Shown here piece by piece: positions 1-8,091 of a DNA stretch of 49,878 bases. The notes beneath the pieces are model-generated. The model made no database searches and was not told the origin of the DNA. It was given only the letters and a program-made list of their open reading frames with translations. Within the stretch, counting starts at the first letter, position 1. Each line of letters opens with the position of its first letter. The stretch comes from Pirellulaceae bacterium (GTDB lineage: Bacteria; Planctomycetota; Planctomycetia; Pirellulales; Pirellulaceae), in assembly GCA_016784735.1 (NCBI GenBank), contig JADHUC010000031.1, forward strand, positions 1-49,878, in the 5' to 3' direction. A program made the translations under genes and the position numbers.

Positions 1-1089
1 GGCATCGTGCTGTTCTTGTTCGAGGTACTCCGACCTCGTCGTCTCCAGGTACTCGCCCAGTCGATCATGGCGGTCGTCATCGTAGGCATTCTGGCCGTGC
101 CCGTGTCGCAAGGCTGGCAGTTTGCCCGCAATCCCTCGAATCGACGGAGAATCCGGCCTGGGCGATTCGCGACAACCTGCCTGGTGCTGCTGGCTCTCGG
201 AGCCGCGTTGTGTTGTCTGCCCGTGCCGTTCAGCGTGACCGCGCCGGCGATACTGGAGCCCGAGGACGCCGATCGCGTCTATGTTACCGTCGCGGGCGAG
301 TTGGCCGTCGTGAATGTCAAACCGGGCGACACGGTCCGGAAGAGCGACCCACTGGCCACGCTTCTGGATATCGAATTGACGAGAGAGGTAAAGCGGCTTG
401 AAGGCGACCTGCTTCAGCAACAAACTCGACTCGACAGCCTTCAAGCGCGTCGTTCAATGGACCCGGATACCAGTGTGCAAATCCCGGCGGCGCAGAAGAT
501 GCTGGACGACATCCGCCGTCGCCTGAAGAAGAGCCGGCGGGAACACGACAAACTCGCACTGGCCGCGCCCTCGCCGGGCATGGTGCTCCCACCACCTCAC
601 GTTCCAGACCAGTCGTCCGAAACCGGCCGTCTGTCGCCGTGGTCCGGTACACCGTTGGACGAAACCAATCACGGTTGCTTCTTGGAAACGGGAACGCTGC
701 TTTGTATGATCGGCAACCCGAATCGCCTGGAGGCCGTCGTGTACGTCGACCAGGCCGACGTGCAGTTTGTGAGCACCGGTCAGCGGGTACGTCTACGGCT
801 GGACACGCTGCCGGGGCGGGTCATCGAGGGCGTAATCGCCGAGGTCGCAAAGAAGGACGCCCGAGTGGCGCCTCGCGAGTTGGCCACTGATGATCTACCG
901 GTTCGCGTTGGCCCGGACGGCATAGCGCGGCCAATCCAGGCCGCGTATCAGGCCCGCGTCTCGCTGGATACACACGATTTCAGGCTGCCGATCGGAAGCC
1001 GAGGCACGGCCAAGATCGTCGCGGCCCCACAATCGCTGGGCCGCCGGCTCTACCGGTACCTGAGCCGCACCTTCACCTTTCGTCTGTGA
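1..1089 (+). CDS. Membrane-fusion (HlyD-like) protein, C-terminal part, cut by window start
   Basis: The frame is open from the first base, so the gene begins upstream and only its last ~362 codons are seen. Two hydrophobic segments near the start (LAQSIMAVVIVGILAVP and CLVLLALGAALCCLPVP) are followed by a biotinyl-lipoyl-like barrel (VTVAGELAVVNVKPGDTV), a coiled-coil hairpin of about 60 residues rich in Leu, Arg and Gln, a second half-barrel and a C-terminal beta domain (GSRGTAKIVA). This is the order of periplasmic adaptor subunits. The membrane segments ahead of the barrel suggest the type in which an integral-membrane, often M50 metalloprotease-like, region precedes the HlyD part; that region lies outside the window. 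The transported substrate cannot be read from the sequence. Confidence 0.7.
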   Translation, partial: GIVLFLFEVLRPRRLQVLAQSIMAVVIVGILAVPVSQGWQFARNPSNRRRIRPGRFATTCLVLLALGAALCCLPVPFSVTAPAILEPEDADRVYVTVAGELAVVNVKPGDTVRKSDPLATLLDIELTREVKRLEGDLLQQQTRLDSLQARRSMDPDTSVQIPAAQKMLDDIRRRLKKSRREHDKLALAAPSPGMVLPPPHVPDQSSETGRLSPWSGTPLDETNHGCFLETGTLLCMIGNPNRLEAVVYVDQADVQFVSTGQRVRLRLDTLPGRVIEGVIAEVAKKDARVAPRELATDDLPVRVGPDGIARPIQAAYQARVSLDTHDFRLPIGSRGTAKIVAAPQSLGRRLYRYLSRTFTFRL

Positions 1090-1435
1090 TCGCGCGCCCT
1101 CAGTCCTGCAAATCTCCACTTACGGCAATTCCGGCGTCAAATTCCTCAGGGCCTTTCACTTTTTCAGTGTGCGGGGACTGTACCGTCGTAACCCGAAGCG
1201 TAAGCGAGGGACTTTTCCGTGGATTCCCTCGCTCACGCTTCGGGTTTCGATGCCGTTACAGACTCTGCAGATTGAATAAATCAGAAGCCTCGACGCGGTC
1301 CGCCGATTTCGTGACAATCTCGGTTGGACTATACTTGCGACTGATCGAATGCCATTTGGTCTGAGTCAATCCGTCGTGCCGGGATACACCCGGCCCTTGC
1401 CAACGACACGTACCGTGGAAGAAAGGGAGCCAGCG
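1090..1435. other. Intergenic stretch with a dispersed inverted repeat
   Basis: This 346-base gap between the adaptor protein and the oxidoreductase has no convincing gene. A short open frame across it (1086-1364) only translates the inverted repeat at 1191-1245. Apart from that hairpin and the Shine-Dalgarno sequence at its right end I see nothing. Confidence 0.6.
1191..1245. repeat. Inverted repeat, 21-bp arms, 13-base loop
   Basis: Arms 1191-1211 and 1225-1245 are reverse complements with one mismatch; the left arm begins acccgaagcgtaagcgaggg. It can form a long hairpin in the transcript between two same-strand genes. No U tract follows, so it is not a classical intrinsic terminator. The motif resembles dispersed palindromes I associate with planctomycete genomes; that link is recalled, not tested. 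Confidence 0.8.
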
Positions 1436-2692
1436 ATGAACAAGCGAGAGATCTCACGCCGAGGTTTTCTGAAAGCAGCGACGGCGGTTGCAGCGGCGCC
1501 GTATGTAATTACGTCGACTGCGTTGGGCAATGCCGAAACGCCGCCGGCCAGCGAGCGGATTACGCTGGGGCATATCGGTGTCGGCAATCGTGGAGGCAGC
1601 CTGTTGGGCGGTTTCCTGAATTGTTCCGGCGCCCAATGCGTGGCTACGGCGGATGCCTACACGAGTCGCCGCGAGGCTAGGGCAACGGCCATCAAAGGCA
1701 AAGCCTACGCGGACTTCCGCGAGTTACTGGCACGCGACGACATCGACGCCGTGGTTGTCGCGACTCCCGACCACTGGCACGTGCCGATTGCCATTGCTGC
1801 GGCGCGAGCCGGTAAGGACGCTTACGTGGAAAAACCTCTGGGCGTGACGATCGAAGAGGATTTGATCTGCCGCAAGGTGTTCACGGAGAACCAACGCATC
1901 TTTCAGTACGGCACGCAGCAGCGCAGCTCGCGGCACTGCCGCTTCGGCTGCGAATTGGTTCACAGTGGTCGCATCGGCGAGGTACAGAAAATCGAGGTCA
2001 TCGCTCCCAATGGCGGAGCGGGAGGCTCGACAACCGAAGTGCCGGTGCCGCCCGACCTGGACTACAACATGTGGGTCGGCCCGGCACCGATGAAACCGTT
2101 CACCGCCGACCGCTGCAAGCCGCCGGGGACTTATTGGATCTTCGACTACTCGATCGGTTACTTGGGCGGTTGGGGCGCGCATCCGCTGGACATTATGGTC
2201 TGGGGAAGCGACGCCGACATCTCCGGTCCCGTCGTGCTGGAAGGGACCGGCGTGATTCCCACCGAAGGTCTGTACGACACGGTCTACAATTGGGACATCA
2301 AGGGCACATTGGGCAAAGTCGACTTTACCTTCAAGCCGGGTGGCGACTCGACCAAGTTCATCGGCACCGAAGGTTGGGTGCAGGTCCGGCGTGGCGGAAT
2401 CACGGCCGAACCGGCGTCGCTTCTGCAGTCCAAGATTGGCCCCGACGACGTGAACTTGCAGAACAGTCCTCGGCAGGACCAGAACTTCATCGACTCGGTC
2501 AAATCGCGCAAACCGGCCGTCAGTCCGCTGGACCATGCCGTGCGTTCCGACTTGATAAGCCTGCTATCTGACATCGTCGTGCGCACCGGCCGGAAGATCA
2601 CGTGGGATCCGAAGAAGGAAGTGATCGTAGGCGACGACGAGGCCGCCAAAATGGCCAAGGCGCGGCCAATGCGCGAGCCGTGGACGCTGTGA
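1436..2692 (+). CDS. Gfo/Idh/MocA-family oxidoreductase with Tat signal
   Basis: A 418-residue protein. It starts with a twin-arginine signal (SRRGFLKA, residues 7-14), so a folded, cofactor-loaded enzyme is probably exported. A Rossmann fold follows (LGHIGVGNRGG, about 44-54), then the family signature VEKPLG at 131-136, in which the EKP lysine belongs to the catalytic site. The C-terminal half matches the alpha/beta substrate domain, with Gly- and Trp-rich loops such as GYLGGWGAHPLD. The start at 1436 is chosen because GGGAG at 1425-1429 precedes it and the Tat motif follows at once; the frame is open upstream to 1349. NAD(P) and a sugar or inositol derivative are expected from the family, but the substrate is not predictable. 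Confidence 0.88.
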   Translation: MNKREISRRGFLKAATAVAAAPYVITSTALGNAETPPASERITLGHIGVGNRGGSLLGGFLNCSGAQCVATADAYTSRREARATAIKGKAYADFRELLARDDIDAVVVATPDHWHVPIAIAAARAGKDAYVEKPLGVTIEEDLICRKVFTENQRIFQYGTQQRSSRHCRFGCELVHSGRIGEVQKIEVIAPNGGAGGSTTEVPVPPDLDYNMWVGPAPMKPFTADRCKPPGTYWIFDYSIGYLGGWGAHPLDIMVWGSDADISGPVVLEGTGVIPTEGLYDTVYNWDIKGTLGKVDFTFKPGGDSTKFIGTEGWVQVRRGGITAEPASLLQSKIGPDDVNLQNSPRQDQNFIDSVKSRKPAVSPLDHAVRSDLISLLSDIVVRTGRKITWDPKKEVIVGDDEAAKMAKARPMREPWTL

Positions 2693-2731
2693 GGATCTGA
2701 GACCGTGGGTTCAGATGTTGGATGGACCGTG

Positions 2732-4159
2732 ATGCGTTGTGCTCTGACTTTGTCGCTGGTGTGCCTGGTTGCGATCGTCGCGTGCGACCGATCGCAGCCA
2801 ACCGCGTCAAGGCCGGGTGACGATCATCATAGCGAACCGACGCTGGGCACAACGCAAACATTGCCCGGCACGACAACCAAGCCGGATACCACGGTTGCTG
2901 AGACCAGCGAGAGGTCGCTGGTCGAAGCGATCCGTGGTGGCGAGACGCCCGCGGGTGCTGATCCTGCATTTGTGCAAGCGGTGTGTCGCGGCGATGAGTT
3001 GGGCGGACGGTTCGAGTTTGATGACGCTGGCAATCTGACGGGCCTCGACCTGGCAGGGGATCGGCTGGATCGCAAGATGCCAACGAACGAAGACGTTCGA
3101 TTGCTCGTCGGGCTGCCTCATCTGAAGAAGCTTAGCCTGTATGGCGAACTTATCACCAACGAGGCGATGGAGTCCGTTGCCTCCATGTCACGTTTTGTGG
3201 ACTTGGCATTGCAGGGCACGCAGGTCGACGACGACGGGTTCGACAAGCTAAAGCACCTGACCGAACTCCGCGTGCTTGATCTCCGCCAGAGCATCCACCT
3301 GTCCGACAAGACGCTCGTTTTGCTTCAGGCCATGCCGCGTTTGACCCATCTCGAACTGCTTCAGAACAACGTAACCAACGCGGGATTGGTGAACCTGAAG
3401 CGACTTAGCGACCTGCGAATGCTTGATCTCCGTGGATGCTCGCAGATCAGCGACGAAGGGCTGGTTCATCTCGCCGAGTTGCCGAAGCTGGCAAGTGTCC
3501 GACTGGGCGGCTACGGCATCACAGACGCCGGAATGGTGACGCTCGGCCAGTTTCCCGCGCTGATCAGTCTGACGATCGAAGACGCGGGCGTCACCGACAA
3601 CGGATTGAGCCATTTGAGCAACTTGTCCATCGAAGAGCTCACGGTTTCGCGTTGTTTCGGCATCACGGACGAGAGCCTGCGTCATCTGTCTGGCTTCGGC
3701 GATCTCAAACGCCTTTCGCTTCGCGATACGGCCATCATAGGTGCCGGCCTGACTCACTTGGCTGACAAGCAAACACTGACGCACCTGAATCTCAGTCAGA
3801 CCATGGTAGCCGATGCTGCTCTCGAACAGATCCAAACACTGCAAAGCCTAGTGCGTCTCGAACTGAGACAAACGCAGGTGGGTGACGAAGGCCTGACGGT
3901 CGTCGGAAAACTGCCACGGTTGGAGTACCTGGACGTCGCAAACTGCCGCGTCACTGATGCCGGCGTAACGCACTTAGCTGCGGCCGGCAAGCTGGAAACG
4001 CTTATTCTTAGCATGAACATCGGCGTAACCGACGCAAGCGTCGACCAACTGGCCGGGCAGACCACCCTGAAAACCGTTGACATCACTCAGACGGGTATCT
4101 CACCAGAAGGCGCAAGACGGCTTCGAGAAAAGATGGCCGGGTGTCGGGTCATCTACTAG
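2732..4159 (+). CDS. Leucine-rich-repeat lipoprotein
   Basis: A 475-residue protein. The N-terminus is a lipoprotein signal ending in the lipobox IVAC, so the mature protein should be lipid-anchored. After a low-complexity Ser/Thr/Pro/Asp linker come about a dozen LRRs of 23-25 residues with the ribonuclease-inhibitor-like pattern, for example LRMLDLRGCSQISDEGLVHL. The repeats alternate a beta strand (LxxLxLxxT) with a helix beginning ITDxGL, which predicts a curved solenoid for protein binding. No enzymatic domain is present. An upstream GTG at 2705 is in frame, but the ATG at 2732 gives the canonical signal peptide. The last three bases share a CTAG palindrome with the stop codon of the convergent gene. 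Confidence 0.85.
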   Translation: MRCALTLSLVCLVAIVACDRSQPTASRPGDDHHSEPTLGTTQTLPGTTTKPDTTVAETSERSLVEAIRGGETPAGADPAFVQAVCRGDELGGRFEFDDAGNLTGLDLAGDRLDRKMPTNEDVRLLVGLPHLKKLSLYGELITNEAMESVASMSRFVDLALQGTQVDDDGFDKLKHLTELRVLDLRQSIHLSDKTLVLLQAMPRLTHLELLQNNVTNAGLVNLKRLSDLRMLDLRGCSQISDEGLVHLAELPKLASVRLGGYGITDAGMVTLGQFPALISLTIEDAGVTDNGLSHLSNLSIEELTVSRCFGITDESLRHLSGFGDLKRLSLRDTAIIGAGLTHLADKQTLTHLNLSQTMVADAALEQIQTLQSLVRLELRQTQVGDEGLTVVGKLPRLEYLDVANCRVTDAGVTHLAAAGKLETLILSMNIGVTDASVDQLAGQTTLKTVDITQTGISPEGARRLREKMAGCRVIY

Positions 4160-7100
4160 CCCGGCTTGTCTTGAGCGGCTTTGGCAGTATCGGTGGCGTC
4201 AAGTGGACGATGATACAGCTTGAGGCCCGAGATGCGACCAAAGACTTGGTAATCCGGCCCAGGGGTGCCACTGTATTGGCCGACGTGGAGTTCACCAGGC
4301 CAGACGGCCGTGCTGGGATTCGCGGTGCGTTCGGCCACTTGTACGCCGTCCTCGAACAAGCGAAGCGTTTGGCCGTCGTACGTAGCGGTCAGATGAATCC
4401 AGCGGCCCGGTTCCGGCTTGCCGCCGTCGCAGTCGACTCCGCCAACGTGCCAACGCCATGCCCCGCCAAACCACTGCAGGAACCAGCCCGCCTGGTTCCA
4501 CACGCCGCAACTGGCGATGACGGGCATCTTGCCCTGGCGGTCGAATCGCACCCAACACTCGACTGACAACGGTTGCGTCACGTCGAAGTACCCGTGGTGC
4601 TTGAATGTCAAGTGCCCGCCTTTGCTCATGTCCAGCGTTCCGTCGGCGATACCGGCCGCGCCGTGCAATCTGCCCTTGAGTGAGCTTCCGCCGTACAGAA
4701 GCCCTTGGGCGTCCTTGTCCATCGCGACTGTGAACATCGGATCCCTGATCACCGTGGCCGTGGCCTCGATGGGAGCGCTCGGTTCGCTTTCCACTCCGCG
4801 GCGACTGACCGCCCGGATCGCGTAGGTGTACGTCGTCTGTGTTTGGACGCGGCCGTCAGAATAAGTGACGCCGCGTACCGGTTCGGCGGTGATCTTCTCC
4901 ATCTTGGATTGCCCAGCCGTCGCACGATAAACGTGGTAGCTCGCGATGTGTTCCGGCGGGGCTTCCCACTGCAGCCGGACCGCGGACGAGGCGGGCAAGA
5001 CCTTCAGACCTGTCGGCGCAGGTGGCGCGACGGGCGTTGGTACGGTGATGGTGGTGTACGCAGGCTTGCTCGGCTGTTCGTCCCGAACCAGCACCAGTGC
5101 GTAGCATTGTCGGCCCAGCGGCGGTGATGGGTCCGTGTAGTGGAACAGTGCGGTGCGGACCAGCAGGGTACTATCGTCGGGCTGGAAGCCCTCTTGATCA
5201 GAACGGTGTAACTCGAATTCCAGGCCGATGGTCCGTGCCGATCGATCCCAGGATACGTTGACGATTCCATCTTTGTCCGCTGTCGCGTCCAGCTTCGGAG
5301 CGACCTCGGGCAACGGCGGCGGCAAGAACGTACGGCAGGCGCCCGCGGTCCGCTCGGCTCCGGGCATGTCGATCCTCGGCGAGGCCAGCGCCGCTTCCCG
5401 GCCGTCGCGTAGGATGGTCAACATCGCTTGGTAGTTTGGGTCGTCCACGGCACCGAAGCTCACCACCGGCTGGCCGCTTGGATCGTAAGGGACGATCGGG
5501 TGCTTGGGAAACGCCTCCGGCGGCTGCACGGCGTGCGCATAGCCTCTCCACAGCAAATGCAAACGCTGGCGGTCAGGGGCGACCTTCCGGTCCCGGCACA
5601 GGCCCAGCCCGAAGCCGTCGCTTCCTTTGGGCAGAGGCGCACGCAGAATGCGACTGAACTGCGGATCTTTGAGATTGATCCAGTCGTTCTCGAAGTACGT
5701 GATGTTTTCCCCTTCGCCGTGACACCGCAGGCATCCGGCCGCCTGCATCTGGGCAGTCAACGACGATCTAAGGCTGTTCCAGTGACGGATCGCGCAACCG
5801 CTGTCCGTGTAGTCCCACGTGCCGTGGTACAGCCCGTTGGTATCGATCCAGGCCATCAACAAGTCGCGTTCGGGGCGAGTCAAATCCTGAATGTAGCCAT
5901 CATGACCGTCGGCCAGCAGTTTGGCCAACGGGGCGGCCCCCGAACCGTGGCCACGCGGGGCGAATAGTTGAGCGGACCAGAGGGCCGTGCCGTTCATGCA
6001 GTCGATACCGGAGATCCAGTAGGCGATCAGTTGGGTCTCGCGGCGGTTCGCCAGATTCTCGTAGCTGATATTGAAGTGCTCGGTCCATCCGCCCGACAGG
6101 TCCATGCCCGCAGCGATGTCCTCCTTGCCGCCATGACAGCTCACGCAACGACGATCCAGGATCGGCTGGACCATGGTGGCGTAATCGACGTAACCGCTGC
6201 CCCAGGATTCGGGCTGAAGGTGATCGGGTGTGCGGGCAAGCAGGTCGCGGAGCCCGTCGTTGGTAGCTGTGCTTTGCTTGTGTTCGTGGCAGCCGATGCA
6301 GGACCGGGTCGTCCCCGGCGCCGCCTGCACGAAAGTCCGCATGCTCTGCACCAACCGGCCGTCGGCGTCCAATGCCTGCAAGTACACCGCCCGACCAGCC
6401 GGCACCTCGAAGTAGGCCGAACCGTCCTCTTCGACCGGCACGACGCCCAGGTAGTTCTTCACGCTGAAGGCCAACGCAGCGCTGACCAGGAAAGTTTGGT
6501 TGTACGGGCTGCCGCCCATAGTCGTCGGGCTGACGCGGGATGTCTCCTCGATCACTCGCAGGTACTTCACTTCGCCCCGCTCGACGTCGTTCAAACCCTT
6601 GTAGATGTCCTGGACGAAGAACCGGCCCGTGGTGGCGTTCCGATCGATGGAATCTGTGATGACGGCTGGTATCGCCCGTGGCTTGACCAACATCGGCGAG
6701 TGCAGGCAGATTTCCGGATCGGACAACAACGTGATCCGTCGCCCCGTCCGGTCAATCATCTCCAGGCAATTGCGGGTCTGCCCCGGCGGACGGCCGCTGA
6801 TAAGGAACACGTCTTTGGTGACCGGCCAGGGCTCACAGGAGTTGCCCGTGTCGAAAGTCGGGTTTTCCGGGTGCTCCAGATTGATGGCAGCCTCCGGACT
6901 GTTCTTGCCCAAGCGGGCGTCGATCAGCGCGATCGAACCGCGTGGCACGCCATTGTGTTTGGCGAACGTGCCCACGATCAGGTGCGAATCGGGGACGGGC
7001 CGCGCGTCGAGAACCGCCTCGGGGAAGACCATGTTGTTGGCGTACAACGCCGTCTCCTGTGTCCCGTCCGGGTTCGCGGTCCACACCGATTGAATGGTCA

Positions 7101-7827
7101 GCGCATTCTTGTCGATGTACTCCCAGCGACCGAAGAGGAGACGGCCGTCGGGCAATAAGGCTGGATCGAACTCGTTGACGTTGTTGACCGATATCGGATG
7201 GATGTCCGACCCGTCGGCATTCATCACGTGCAAAATGGCGACGCCCGAGTTGAAGCAGGGCACCAGGCCGCTGGCACGTGTTGACAGAAACACGATCCGC
7301 CCGTCGGGCAAGAACGCCGGCGCGAGGTCGTGCTGTCCGGCGAAACTGCCTTTGTAGCAGTCACAGGTGGACGTTGGGTCGGTCACTCGTCGCAGTCCGG
7401 TGCCGTCGACCCCGATTTCGTAGATGCTTGTGCTCCCGGTCGGCTCACCCTTGAAGCAAAACAGAAGTTTCTTTGCATCCCAGGAGAGTTCCGGATGCGT
7501 GTACACGCCCAAGCCGAGCGTGTCGGGCGTTGTGGGATCGATCACCGGACGGATCTTCCATTCGGATTTCGGCGCCGCAGGATTCTCCAGAACATAGATA
7601 CCTCCGCCTCCAGGCGGCCACTTATAGAAGGTGTCGTAGATATGGATTCCGGTGTACGAATGCCGTTTGGTAAACAATAGCGGAGCGTCGAGCTTCTCGA
7701 CCAGTTGGCGTTCCGCATCGGCAACGGGCGTTGGTTGGGCCAACGCGTTTGTGGCCGCAACGACCGCAACTATCGTGACCAGAATGCCAAACCGGAGCAG
7801 GTTTTCACCGCATTTATGAAACGACAT
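4156..7827 (-). CDS. Secreted multi-haem protein: TolB-like propeller, three CxxCH, FN3 and LamG domains (HzsA-like architecture)
   Basis: A 1223-residue protein with a Sec signal peptide (LLRFGILVTIVAVVAATNALA). Residues ~70-400 form a TolB/PD40-like beta-propeller with repeated LPDGR and STRAS motifs. A strand-rich region (VPVEEDGSAYFEVPAGR) leads to haem c sites CIGCH (510-514) and CVSCH (561-565), with a third, CLRCH, at 699-703. The C-terminus carries two fibronectin-III-like domains (~843-1030) and a LamG-like lectin fold (~1055-1215, LSVECWVRFD). Propeller plus CxGCHE is the layout of the hydrazine synthase alpha family, but nothing else here indicates anammox, so the reaction is unknown. 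The start is set by AAGGAG ten bases before the ATG at 7827; an ATG 30 bases upstream lacks such a site. Confidence 0.82.
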   Translation of the reverse strand: MSFHKCGENLLRFGILVTIVAVVAATNALAQPTPVADAERQLVEKLDAPLLFTKRHSYTGIHIYDTFYKWPPGGGGIYVLENPAAPKSEWKIRPVIDPTTPDTLGLGVYTHPELSWDAKKLLFCFKGEPTGSTSIYEIGVDGTGLRRVTDPTSTCDCYKGSFAGQHDLAPAFLPDGRIVFLSTRASGLVPCFNSGVAILHVMNADGSDIHPISVNNVNEFDPALLPDGRLLFGRWEYIDKNALTIQSVWTANPDGTQETALYANNMVFPEAVLDARPVPDSHLIVGTFAKHNGVPRGSIALIDARLGKNSPEAAINLEHPENPTFDTGNSCEPWPVTKDVFLISGRPPGQTRNCLEMIDRTGRRITLLSDPEICLHSPMLVKPRAIPAVITDSIDRNATTGRFFVQDIYKGLNDVERGEVKYLRVIEETSRVSPTTMGGSPYNQTFLVSAALAFSVKNYLGVVPVEEDGSAYFEVPAGRAVYLQALDADGRLVQSMRTFVQAAPGTTRSCIGCHEHKQSTATNDGLRDLLARTPDHLQPESWGSGYVDYATMVQPILDRRCVSCHGGKEDIAAGMDLSGGWTEHFNISYENLANRRETQLIAYWISGIDCMNGTALWSAQLFAPRGHGSGAAPLAKLLADGHDGYIQDLTRPERDLLMAWIDTNGLYHGTWDYTDSGCAIRHWNSLRSSLTAQMQAAGCLRCHGEGENITYFENDWINLKDPQFSRILRAPLPKGSDGFGLGLCRDRKVAPDRQRLHLLWRGYAHAVQPPEAFPKHPIVPYDPSGQPVVSFGAVDDPNYQAMLTILRDGREAALASPRIDMPGAERTAGACRTFLPPPLPEVAPKLDATADKDGIVNVSWDRSARTIGLEFELHRSDQEGFQPDDSTLLVRTALFHYTDPSPPLGRQCYALVLVRDEQPSKPAYTTITVPTPVAPPAPTGLKVLPASSAVRLQWEAPPEHIASYHVYRATAGQSKMEKITAEPVRGVTYSDGRVQTQTTYTYAIRAVSRRGVESEPSAPIEATATVIRDPMFTVAMDKDAQGLLYGGSSLKGRLHGAAGIADGTLDMSKGGHLTFKHHGYFDVTQPLSVECWVRFDRQGKMPVIASCGVWNQAGWFLQWFGGAWRWHVGGVDCDGGKPEPGRWIHLTATYDGQTLRLFEDGVQVAERTANPSTAVWPGELHVGQYSGTPGPDYQVFGRISGLKLYHRPLDATDTAKAAQDKPG

Positions 7828-7900
7828 GGTGGATAATCTCCTTGCTGATGGAAGCATCTTTTCGTCCGCAGGTTTGGCTGCACCACGTGGGCGTAACCGG

Positions 7901-7982
7901 GTAGGTCCCGCCTGCCGGGCGGGACCTGGGGCATCGAAGGCGTTGGCACCAATTCAGGTCCCGCCCGGCAGGCGGGACCTAC
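7901..7982. repeat. Perfect 27-bp inverted repeat, loop of 28 bases
   Basis: Bases 7901-7927 and 7956-7982 are exact reverse complements. The unit contains aggtcccgcctgccgggcgg, and each arm is itself partly palindromic. An identical 27-bp unit recurs at 40719-40745. It lies between two same-strand cytochrome-like genes, so it would appear in a read-through transcript as a very stable stem. Confidence 0.92.
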
Positions 7983-8027
7983 CATCTCGGGTCCGGCCGC
8001 ACTACGTGTTCGTGTCAGTTTCTCAAG

Positions 8028-8085
8028 GTGGGGCACGTTTCCAACGTGCCAATGACGCACAAGGCACGTTGGAAACGTGCCCCAC
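8028..8085. repeat. Perfect 23-bp inverted repeat, loop of 12 bases
   Basis: Arms 8028-8050 and 8063-8085 are exact reverse complements; the left arm starts gtggggcacgtttccaacgt. The stem begins seven bases past the stop codon of the minus-strand gene ending at 8092, so it would sit at that message's 3' end and could protect or terminate it. There is no U tract. It is a different sequence family from the repeat at 7901. Confidence 0.9.
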
Positions 8086-8091
8086 AAGATG

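Noticed and set aside
1086..1364. 92-codon plus-strand frame
   Set aside because: Its centre (VTRSVSEGLF) is the translation of the inverted repeat at 1191-1245; it has no ribosome site and ends in the next gene's leader.
1724..2536. 270-codon minus-strand frame
   Set aside because: It lies wholly antisense to the Gfo/Idh/MocA gene, with no recognisable motif and a composition that fits a GC-rich shadow frame.
5968..7158. 396-codon plus-strand frame
   Set aside because: It is antisense to the multi-haem propeller gene; the minus strand holds CxxCH sites and a propeller, while the plus strand holds nothing recognisable.
7901..8085. CRISPR-like array from clustered repeats
   Set aside because: There are only two unrelated inverted repeats, no regular direct repeats or spacers, and no cas genes nearby.
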